Below, one piece after another: positions 31,729-37,962 of a stretch of 42,114 nt of DNA. Every line of letters starts with the position of its first letter. The stretch's first letter is position 1. Source of the stretch: Eubacteriales bacterium (lineage in GTDB: Bacteria > Bacillota > Clostridia > Christensenellales > CAG-138); contig JAJFTZ010000058.1 of NCBI GenBank assembly GCA_021372675.1, forward strand, positions 1 to 42,114, in the 5' to 3' direction. The notes under the pieces were generated by a model that ran no database searches, was not told the DNA's origin, and saw only the letters and a program-made list of their open reading frames with translations. Made by a program: the position numbers and the translations under genes.

Positions 31729-32940
31729 GTGGACAGGGTCATTTTGCATTGCGACTGCAACGGCTATTACGCTTCGGTGGAGTGCATCTCCAGGCCGGAG
31801 CTTTGGGACGTGCCCATGGCCGTGTGCGGTGACCCGAAAAATCGCTGCGGGGTGATCTTGGCAAAAAACGAGCTCGCCAAAGGCTACGGCGTGGTTACGG
31901 CGGAAACCGTGTGGCAGGCGCTCAAAAAGTGCCCCTCCCTTGCGCTCGTGGCGCCCCACCACGACAAATACCGGGAGTACAGCAAGCGCATCAACGCCAT
32001 CTACGAGCAATACACCGACCAGGTCGAGGCGTTTTCCGTGGACGAAAGCTGGCTGGACGTTACGGGAAGCCTGCACCTGTTCGGCACCGGTAAAGAAATC
32101 GCCGACACGCTGAGGAAGCGCGTCCGCGAGGAGATCGGCCTCACCATATCCGTGGGCGTATCCTTCAACAAAACCTTCGCTAAACTCGGCAGCGACTACA
32201 AAAAGCCTGACGCGACCACCGTGATCGCGCGCGAGAGCTTCAAGGATATCCTCTGGCCCCTCCCGGCGCGCAGCATGCTGTACGTGGGAAAGGCTGCGGA
32301 GGCGACGCTTTTAAAAAACGGCATCCTCACCATAGGCGATATCGCCCGCGTAGGAAGGGAGCGCATGCTTGCTTTGCTCGGGCGCATGGGCGAGACCATA
32401 TGGGAGTATGCAAGCGGTCTGGATTTGGAGCCCGTGAAGCATGCGGGCGAGGAGGATATCGCAAAAAGCATAGGCTGCGGCATCACCTTCTCGCGCGATC
32501 TTCTGGGGCCAAACGACATCCGCGCGGGCCTTACCATGCTTTGCGACGCCGTGGGCACCCGCCTGAGGCGGCACGGGCTTTACTGCGCCACCGTGCAGGT
32601 GCACATCAAAAACCCGGCGCTCCATACGATCTCGCGGCAGAAGCGGCTTGACGCGAATACCAATTCCACCAAGGAGCTGCTCGACGCGGCGTTCACCCTC
32701 ATGCGCGCCTCGTGGAACATGCACGCTCCCATCCGCATGCTCACGGTGACGGCCGCGAACCTTACAGCCGACTGCGCGTCGCAGATGAGCCTGTTTGACT
32801 GCGGCGGCGAGGCCCGCCAAAAAAGCGGCAGGCTCGACAGCGCCGTAGACGCCATACGCGCCCGCTTCGGCACGGAAGCGATCTCCTACGGCAACACCTT
32901 CGCGCAGGATATCGTGGGGAAACGGGACGAGGAGGAATAG
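31729..32940 (+). CDS. dinB: Y-family DNA polymerase (DinB/Pol IV-like)
   Basis: A 403-residue error-prone translesion polymerase. The palm acidic residues are seen in ILHCDCNGYYASVE (Asp9) and FSVDESWLD (Asp105, Glu106). A helix-hairpin-helix segment follows (LTIGDIARVGRERMLALLG), then the little-finger domain, and near residue 355 the sliding-clamp-binding peptide QMSLFD. The GTG start at 31729 lies after GGGAGG. It is co-transcribed behind the DUF6530-like gene and ends at a strong hairpin. Confidence 0.95.
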   Translation: MDRVILHCDCNGYYASVECISRPELWDVPMAVCGDPKNRCGVILAKNELAKGYGVVTAETVWQALKKCPSLALVAPHHDKYREYSKRINAIYEQYTDQVEAFSVDESWLDVTGSLHLFGTGKEIADTLRKRVREEIGLTISVGVSFNKTFAKLGSDYKKPDATTVIARESFKDILWPLPARSMLYVGKAAEATLLKNGILTIGDIARVGRERMLALLGRMGETIWEYASGLDLEPVKHAGEEDIAKSIGCGITFSRDLLGPNDIRAGLTMLCDAVGTRLRRHGLYCATVQVHIKNPALHTISRQKRLDANTNSTKELLDAAFTLMRASWNMHAPIRMLTVTAANLTADCASQMSLFDCGGEARQKSGRLDSAVDAIRARFGTEAISYGNTFAQDIVGKRDEEE

Positions 32941-32952
32941 GTGTTGGGAATT

Positions 32953-32983
32953 AAAAAGAAGCTGCCGCGGCAGCTTCTTTTTT
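32953..32983. terminator. Terminator after dinB, symmetrical
   Basis: AAAAAGAAGCTGCC (32953-32966) pairs with GGCAGCTTCTTTTT (32969-32982), an almost loopless 14-bp palindrome with T-runs on both strands. It ends dinB, and could also end a leftward gene from the right. Confidence 0.85.
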
Positions 32984-33065
32984 ACCTATTCTCGGCTTTT
33001 GCAACGGCGCCGGGCACGGCGCGGCGTTTGGCGCACAGGGCGTCGCGGGCCGCTTCGCATTGCAC
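32982..33065 (-). pseudogene. Possible C-terminal fragment of a lost minus-strand gene
   Basis: On the minus strand 27 codons end at TAA 32984-32982 right beside the bidirectional terminator. The codon choice (AARDALCAKRRAVPGAVAK, mostly GC-ending codons) looks like real coding sequence in this genome. Upstream the frame runs into a stop at about 33100, and I find no start with a ribosome binding site. I cannot assign it to a family. Confidence 0.2.
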
Positions 33066-33124
33066 GGCACCGGCCGGACGGGCGATTTGCGCATATCCTC
33101 AAAGATTTCTGCCTATACTTTTAC

Positions 33125-33207
33125 GGAAGCTTGCGATAAGTCTGATCGCCGCTTCCTGCCACCCGCCAACTGACGATTTAAGCTTAAGATCACAGTCGGC
33201 GGGTGGC
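33125..33207. other. Tandem stable hairpins upstream of the proline-rich gene
   Basis: Hairpin 1: GGAAGC (33125-33130)/GCTTCC (33151-33156) plus GCGAT/ATCGC. Hairpin 2, immediately after: GCCACCCGCC (33158-33167)/GGCGGGTGGC (33198-33207) plus ACTG/CAGT, with an inner palindrome TTAAGCTTAA. The second is followed by GCCTATTTTAT, only a weak U-tract. This occupies the otherwise empty stretch 33066-33315; a structured leader or a small RNA are both possible. Confidence 0.45.
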
Positions 33208-33315
33208 GCCTATTTTATAGAATCCACGCTCCGCACGCTATTTTGATACGGCTTGCACGGATACGAGCACCATCGCGGTTCGCGCGCATAGAATGCCTTG
33301 AAAGGAGGCGCTTTT

Positions 33316-33492
33316 ATGCCGAGAAACAACTTTTTATGTTGGCTTTTCCCGGGGCTCTGTCCGCGGCCGAGGCCGCCCAGACCCCCGCGACCGCCGGGGC
33401 CCCCACACCCGCCGCACCCGCCGCACCCGCCCGGCCCCCCGGGCCCCCCGCGGCCGCCGCATGGCCCTTCCGGCCCCCCAAGGAGGCCGTAG
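33316..33492 (+). CDS. Proline-rich, collagen-like micro-protein
   Basis: A 58-residue protein: a short head MPRNNFLCWLFPGLCPRPR followed by a run of Pro-Pro dipeptides with interspersed Gly, His and Arg (GPP-, HPP-, RPP-type triplets) to the end. AGGAGG precedes ATG 33316 and a terminator follows the stop by eight bases, so it is a properly framed short gene. Nothing enzymatic can be inferred. The triplet pattern suggests an extended or collagen-like rod; with two cysteines in the head it might cross-link or be anchored. Small Pro/Gly-rich proteins occur in spore coats and exosporia, but here that is only suggestion. The genome DNA is very GC-rich at this place, which can mimic such composition. 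Confidence 0.6.
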   Translation: MPRNNFLCWLFPGLCPRPRPPRPPRPPGPPHPPHPPHPPGPPGPPRPPHGPSGPPRRP

Positions 33493-33499
33493 CGCCCAT

Positions 33500-33537
33500 G
33501 AACGGCCCTGTTTTGGCGGGGCCGTTTTGTTTTTTTG
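33500..33537 (+). terminator. Terminator of the proline-rich gene
   Basis: AACGGCCC (33501-33508) pairs with GGGCCGTT (33519-33526), followed by TTGTTTTTTTG. It confirms that a plus-strand transcript ends here. Confidence 0.85.
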
Positions 33538-33571
33538 TGGGGTGGAAGATCACCGAAAGACTATAACATTT

Positions 33572-33715
33572 TTACGCCTCGCGCTTTTTTACCACCGCGC
33601 ACAAGGTCGGCGAATTTTCTTCGCAGGGTTTGCCCCCGACATCGGAATAGTAATTCACGCAAGCAATACCGAATGGCCGCAATTCCTCCGACAGGCCGCG
33701 CTTGCGGCGATAAGA
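33572..33715 (-). pseudogene. Probable C-terminal remnant of an unidentified gene
   Basis: The minus-strand frame ending at 33572 reads LSEELRPFGIACVNYYSDV followed by GGKPCEENSPTLCAVVKKR, which looks like genuine protein. It lacks an N-terminal part: the frame upstream enters the terminator hairpin of the neighbouring gene (33720-33744). I do not recognise the family. Degradation by deletion is the simplest explanation. Confidence 0.3.
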
Positions 33716-33719
33716 CGCG

Positions 33720-33744
33720 AAAAAACCGCCGTAAGGCGGTTTTT
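33720..33744. terminator. Terminator after the CD3324-like gene
   Basis: AAAAAACCGCC and GGCGGTTTTT form a 10-bp stem around GTAA. The minus strand follows with TTTTTT. It lies 12 bases past the stop codon of the gene at 33756. Confidence 0.85.
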
Positions 33745-33755
33745 GATGAAACGGA

Positions 33756-34016
33756 TCAACGGTACAGAATTTTCCTGATGGTTTCATCCGAAAGGTTATA
33801 CTCTTCGCAGAGTATGTCTATCCTCACCTTGAGGTGAAAATATTTATGCCTGATCTCCCCGTTTCTCTGCTCGTAAAAACGCCGCGCTCCGGTATCCGCA
33901 CCCCATTTTTTCCTATCCCTGTCGGAAGGTATGTAGAGAATCTCGCCCTGCGCGTATTTTTGAAGCTCCTTAAGCAGATCGTCCGGCAGAATCTCCGAAG
34001 CGTTGCGGTACCTCAT
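33756..34016 (-). CDS. CD3324-family helix-turn-helix protein
   Basis: An 86-residue protein with the sequence pattern of the CD3324 family: YRNASEILPDDLLKELQKYA, then GEILYIPSDRDRKKWG, a basic middle, and a C-terminal helix-turn-helix (ILCEEYNLSDETIRKILYR). Members resemble the Mor-type DNA-binding fold and are assumed to be transcription regulators; targets are unknown. AGGAGG precedes ATG 34016. It is 24 bases behind the nucleotidyltransferase-like gene in the same direction, so they probably share a transcript. Confidence 0.75.
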   Translation of the reverse strand: MRYRNASEILPDDLLKELQKYAQGEILYIPSDRDRKKWGADTGARRFYEQRNGEIRHKYFHLKVRIDILCEEYNLSDETIRKILYR

Positions 34017-34040
34017 CCACGTCTCCTCCTTTGGGGGCGG

Positions 34041-35081
34041 CTACTTTTCGCTCGCTAAAAACGCTTCCAACGTATCATAACGCCGAATTTGAATGTTGCG
34101 GCTTTCGATGGCCGCAACGATAAGGCTCTCCAGCCCGGCGGCGCGCTCGGAAAGCGGCGCGAGGTTTTGCGCGTCGAAGCAGCCCAGCAAATCCATCTCC
34201 CCAAGCCCGAATTCCTCGCTGACGATGCTCAGTTCATTTTGGAGGTTGCAAGCATCCACAAACGCGGCATCGCTGTTTTTGATACGGCAGTAGTAGTAAA
34301 GCCTGTTCAGCGTTGTGCGGAGTTCCTGATACCAATCCGCAAGCTGACGAAAGTCCTGCGTTTCCTCCGCGTTGGCGCTTTGGGGCTTATAGCGGGCGAT
34401 GAACTGCCTCGCCGAGGCGATGAGCAAATGGGCGAGGCTCTTCAGCTCTCCCGCCGCAGATGCGGATAAGATAGCCTGATAGTACTCCGCAAAATGCTCG
34501 GGCAGCGCCTTCCACTGCGCGATAGCGCCGAGGACGCCGTTATGCCAAGCCTTCCAATAGGTTCCGTTGAGGCAGGCTACGGATATCTTTAGGTAGTTGT
34601 GGATATAGCCTGCTAGACAGCGAACCTTCCAAAGCCGCTCCTCAAACATCATCGTTCGATACAGATCCATCGCGACGTCGAGGTTTTCCAATGCCTTTTT
34701 ATAGGTAAACACAGGGTCGGCGAGGTTATCAAACAGCTTCTGCCGAATGGCCTCGAAGCGTTCTTCATCCTCTTTTGAGCGGGCGTACAATATTTTGGCG
34801 TCGCCAAGGCAAAGCGTGGCGAGGTCATCCAGATTGGCGGTGCGCTCCATACGCTCCCAGGAACGCGGGTAAAGGTCGTTGCCGACGCCGCCGATGATGA
34901 AGGTCTGCGAGAGTTCGTTGCCCCGTTCCGTTGCGGGGACAAAATAATCAAACGGTTCGCCGTGACCGTCGCCATTGACCGACGCGCCCTCAACGGCAAC
35001 GAGCAACGCCACATCGTTGGGGAATTCCGTTTTGATTTTATTTACGGCCCATTCCGTGAGCCGATTCGTTGTATTTCTCAT
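34041..35081 (-). CDS. Nucleotidyltransferase-fold-like hypothetical protein
   Basis: A 346-residue soluble protein. The N-terminal region has ALLVAVEGASVNGDGHGEPF followed by DYFVP, which recalls the glycine loop and acidic strand of antibiotic-type nucleotidyltransferases but has D-Y-F where a DxD or DxE pair is normally seen. The remaining 250 residues are helical (KVRCLAGYIHNYLKI, WYQELRTTLNRLYYYC) like the C-terminal four-helix domain of that superfamily. Function is unknown and catalysis doubtful. ATG 35081 has AAGGTGG seven bases ahead and a promoter at 35147-35175. Confidence 0.55.
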   Translation of the reverse strand: MRNTTNRLTEWAVNKIKTEFPNDVALLVAVEGASVNGDGHGEPFDYFVPATERGNELSQTFIIGGVGNDLYPRSWERMERTANLDDLATLCLGDAKILYARSKEDEERFEAIRQKLFDNLADPVFTYKKALENLDVAMDLYRTMMFEERLWKVRCLAGYIHNYLKISVACLNGTYWKAWHNGVLGAIAQWKALPEHFAEYYQAILSASAAGELKSLAHLLIASARQFIARYKPQSANAEETQDFRQLADWYQELRTTLNRLYYYCRIKNSDAAFVDACNLQNELSIVSEEFGLGEMDLLGCFDAQNLAPLSERAAGLESLIVAAIESRNIQIRRYDTLEAFLASEK

Positions 35082-35146
35082 AAAGCAACCACCTTTTCGG
35101 TTTTATTTTGGCTGCGGCGCGCCGAAAGCCCCGTTGGGCTGGTTTT

Positions 35147-35175
35147 AGTATATGGTCCGAAGGAAGCGGAAACAA
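35147..35175 (-). promoter_or_regulatory. Promoter of the nucleotidyltransferase-like/CD3324 pair
   Basis: Minus strand TTGTTT (35175-35170), 17-base spacer, TATACT (35152-35147), 66 bases ahead of the start codon. The intergenic DNA to its right (35176-35280) holds two small hairpins (35211-35236 and near 35246-35258) and no gene. Confidence 0.6.
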
Positions 35176-35280
35176 GGCCGAGCTTTTTTATAAGCTTTCC
35201 CGCCCGTTCAACGACCTCACCCCACGCGAAGGTCGTGGCCACCCTTAAGTAGGGTTACATGACACGCGCGGGAGGGGCAT

Positions 35281-35312
35281 AAAACTGCCAGCGACTAAAA
35301 GACGCTGGCTTT
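35281..35312 (-). terminator. Terminator of the germination operon
   Basis: GCCAGCG (35287-35293) pairs with CGCTGGC (35303-35309), one pair interrupted, followed on the minus strand by AGTTTTATG. It lies 25 bases beyond the 25-codon frame that closes the operon. Confidence 0.65.
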
Positions 35313-35336
35313 CATTTTGTTCAAGACATCGTGGAA

Positions 35337-35414
35337 TTACTGCTCGCTACCTAAAAGGGTCCTCATATCCTGAATTCTTTCATAAAAGTCCAGTGTTATC
35401 CGGGCGGATCCCAT
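35337..35414 (-). CDS. Possible 25-residue micro-protein at the end of the ger operon
   Basis: From ATG 35414 the minus strand encodes MGSARITLDFYERIQDMRTL and four to five more residues up to TAA 35337. It lies six bases past the stop of the two-helix gene and in front of the operon terminator. The sequence is amphipathic and looks coding, but the ribosome binding site is poor (GAAGTATAGGCAACG), so this is uncertain. No family is known to me. Confidence 0.3.
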   Translation of the reverse strand: MGSARITLDFYERIQDMRTLLGSEQ

Positions 35415-35420
35415 CGTTGC

Positions 35421-35594
35421 CTATACTTCGTATTTCCCAAAGAAAAGAACGAAAAACGCAAGGCCAACGGCTGTAAAGCATAAAATAGCTGAACCAACGG
35501 CTGCGATCCTGTTTTTGTTTTTCCAATTATATCCGGCAAAGCTTAAGAGGTAGAACAACAGTATCAACAACAAAAGCCCTATGGCATATTTCAC
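35421..35594 (-). CDS. Two-helix small membrane protein, candidate D-subunit of the germinant receptor
   Basis: A 57-residue protein, starting at GTG 35594 directly after the gerC stop codon (TAAGTG) with AAAGGGG eight bases ahead. It has two membrane helices: residues 3-20 (YAIGLLLLILLFYLLSFAG) and 32-51 (AAVGSAILCFTAVGLAFFV), linked by the basic loop YNWKNKNR. Small two-helix D-subunits are encoded beside A, B and C subunits in some Bacillus and Clostridium ger operons and adjust receptor activity; this matches in size, topology and position. It is too short for a 60-residue cutoff. Confidence 0.65.
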   Translation of the reverse strand: MKYAIGLLLLILLFYLLSFAGYNWKNKNRIAAVGSAILCFTAVGLAFFVLFFGKYEV

Positions 35595-36872
35595 TTAATC
35601 TGCCCCTTTCGAGTCGTTTATGGGATAGCTTTTTATTTGAGTCCCTGTTCTGCGGATAGAAACATCGACCTCAACAGCTACCTCAGCTTCTTTAAAATGG
35701 CCGTTCCAATTATAGTTTTCCCAACCGTCAACTGTTAGAAAGTTCTTTGCCGCGAACTCACCGAATTTCAGCACATCAGTATTTAAATTCTGACATTTTT
35801 GGATAACGTCGGTTATTCCTTCAAAAACGGTTTTCTCAAACGCATCTTCCAAAAATGATTTAAGTCTTGGCTCTTCGTAATTAATACCGCTCTGAATTGC
35901 GATAATATCCGCATCCAGCTCGATTTTCAGGTGGATAACCGGCGTTGAACCGTCAAACGATACTTTTATGTCGGGCTTTTTTGAGCTCGTAACGTCTAAC
36001 GGAATAATTACATCGGGCTGCTTGGGATCTTGCACCGTAAATAGTCCTCGTCTAAATTCGCTTCTTACCATTAATAAATAGCGGGTTTCGTCGCCGTTCA
36101 GCTCGCCTACCATGGTGTCGCCGTCAAATAAAGCGGTGCCGAATAATTCTAATTTATTATCGCCAAAACGCGGAAGTTGCCCTGCAATATAGCTTCCCCC
36201 GGTATTAAACTCTGTCCCCCATGCCTCCCCGTCTTCCTTAAAGTTCTCTAAATCGTTAACCGCCGCAATTGTTGCTATCGATTGATGGTAGGTGGATTTA
36301 ATGCCCGAATAAAAATCTTCAAGGGTGACTTGGGGAAAAAAGCCCGTTTCATCACTCTCTTTAATTAAAAGTTGGAAACCTTTTGAGATTACATTTCCTA
36401 TGCAGGGATTATTTTCCTTAATAAAATTAATTGCTTTTCCTTTAACGACAAACACATAGGCAGACCACCGTATTTGCCTGAATCTGACTATGGGCGATAT
36501 ATATTCGCTGATTAAGCCTGATTTTGCAACGTCTTCCGAAAATACGATAATCTGAGCATGCATAAAATTCAGTCTTCTAGGCAGAGACGTCTCCAGCATG
36601 TTGATACCCGTAAAAAATGAGGGAGCATCAACAGAAATATAGGTATAGTCCTCGCTGCTGTTCCCGCCACCGCCGCCTGACTGCGCTCCGCTTCCGCCGC
36701 CGGATTCTTTCATAGTGTTGAATTGAAGCGTTAATCTCCATTTGTCAGAGATACCTCTGTCAACTCCTATGGCCACAACATGAGCCATCGCATCAATTTC
36801 ATTTGCGTCATAGCAGGACGTTAAATTTACCGTTATTAAAATGAGCAGAAGTATGGCAGCTATTTTACGCAT
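35595..36872 (-). CDS. Ger(x)C-family spore germination lipoprotein (C subunit)
   Basis: A 425-residue lipoprotein of the spore inner membrane that belongs to the nutrient germinant receptor. The signal peptide ends with lipobox LTSC (Cys near residue 20), followed by YDANEIDAMAHVVAIGVDRG, the typical GerC opening. A glycine/serine-rich loop occurs at about residues 57-71. The C-terminal domain is about residues 225-420. It overlaps the end of the B-subunit gene by eight bases with AAAAGGAG in the overlap, so translation is coupled. Confidence 0.93.
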   Translation of the reverse strand: MRKIAAILLLILITVNLTSCYDANEIDAMAHVVAIGVDRGISDKWRLTLQFNTMKESGGGSGAQSGGGGGNSSEDYTYISVDAPSFFTGINMLETSLPRRLNFMHAQIIVFSEDVAKSGLISEYISPIVRFRQIRWSAYVFVVKGKAINFIKENNPCIGNVISKGFQLLIKESDETGFFPQVTLEDFYSGIKSTYHQSIATIAAVNDLENFKEDGEAWGTEFNTGGSYIAGQLPRFGDNKLELFGTALFDGDTMVGELNGDETRYLLMVRSEFRRGLFTVQDPKQPDVIIPLDVTSSKKPDIKVSFDGSTPVIHLKIELDADIIAIQSGINYEEPRLKSFLEDAFEKTVFEGITDVIQKCQNLNTDVLKFGEFAAKNFLTVDGWENYNWNGHFKEAEVAVEVDVSIRRTGTQIKSYPINDSKGAD

Positions 36873-37962
36873 TTTGCTTTACTCCTTTTTTCCGTATCAC
36901 AGCTATAATGAGCGCGGATAAGGGCAAAATGAATGCGGCTAACGATCCAAAATTTCCTATATGCTCAACGCTGCCATAGATTACCGTTATGATGTCTTTG
37001 TGCATAAGTGCAGCGGCAAAGAGAATAACGACGCCGCCTAGTATTATTGGGTTTTTGTCCTGTATTCTAAACATTTTACAAAACATCCAGACAAACGAAT
37101 AAAATATAATAGTTGTTGAAATAAGCGAGGTGATGATCCAAACAAAAAGGAAGAGCGACTCTATTCTTTGCAAAAAGGTACCGTAATCGATCAGGGTTGA
37201 CATTTCATACATTGGAGCGGTAATTTCTTGCGCTACGAAGTACGGAAAGGTTAAGGTATAAGCGAGAAGGGAAACAGAAAGAAGAAGGGCCGATAAGCCG
37301 ATGCTAAGAATACCTTCTTTTTTTATAAACTTAACGCCCTGAAATGAGCTCGCGAAGATCGCCAATATAACGATTTCTCCGAATATGGAGCTTCGTGAAA
37401 TTCCTGTTGTAATTGTTTTGCTTAACCCATGCCCCAATATGGGATAGATATTATTGAGATTGTAATTTTGATAGCCAAGGATAAGGACTACAGCAGAACC
37501 CGCCAGAATGGGATAAAACAACAGCTTCGAAATTCTGGCGATGCTTTCCAGGCCCAACCTGGATAAAACAAATACGCATACAACAAAGATTCCTATGATA
37601 TACCAATTCGGACTGAGAGGAAAAACATACACCCTCATAACTTCGTTAAACTCGGTCAGCCTTGTAATGGCAATAAACATCATATACAGCGCCAGAATCC
37701 CGGAAAAGACAAAACCGAGGATGCGGCCTAACGTTAAATCAAAAATTTCCGCGATGTCTTTCCCCGGGAAACGCTTTAGCAGCAGATAAATAAACAAAAA
37801 CCCTACAAAAGCAATGGCTGCGGAAAGAAGTACCATATACCAGCCGGTATTGCCTACAAACCCTGCCAATGTTGCGGGGCTGGAGAAAAAGATCTTCGAG
37901 ACTATAGCGGTGGTTATCAGGCAAACGGCTTCCTGAACACCAAATTTACCTTCTTTGACCAT
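36865..37962 (-). CDS. GerB-family spore germination permease (B subunit)
   Basis: A 365-residue integral membrane protein with about ten helices, related to amino acid/polyamine permeases, and the likely ligand-binding subunit of germinant receptors. The start MVKEGKFGVQEAVCLITTAI is the usual GerB beginning; PGKDIAEIFDLTLGRILGF follows. I choose ATG 37962 because GGAGG lies eight bases ahead; the longer frame to 38031 lies within the A-subunit gene. The two genes overlap by 17 bases. Base composition is AT-rich compared with housekeeping genes of the window. Confidence 0.93.
   Translation of the reverse strand: MVKEGKFGVQEAVCLITTAIVSKIFFSSPATLAGFVGNTGWYMVLLSAAIAFVGFLFIYLLLKRFPGKDIAEIFDLTLGRILGFVFSGILALYMMFIAITRLTEFNEVMRVYVFPLSPNWYIIGIFVVCVFVLSRLGLESIARISKLLFYPILAGSAVVLILGYQNYNLNNIYPILGHGLSKTITTGISRSSIFGEIVILAIFASSFQGVKFIKKEGILSIGLSALLLSVSLLAYTLTFPYFVAQEITAPMYEMSTLIDYGTFLQRIESLFLFVWIITSLISTTIIFYSFVWMFCKMFRIQDKNPIILGGVVILFAAALMHKDIITVIYGSVEHIGNFGSLAAFILPLSALIIAVIRKKGVKQNA

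Noticed and set aside
33316..33492. CRISPR-like or tandem DNA repeat in the proline-rich region
   Set aside because: The periodicity follows codon triplets of a translated gene and is irregular at the DNA level.
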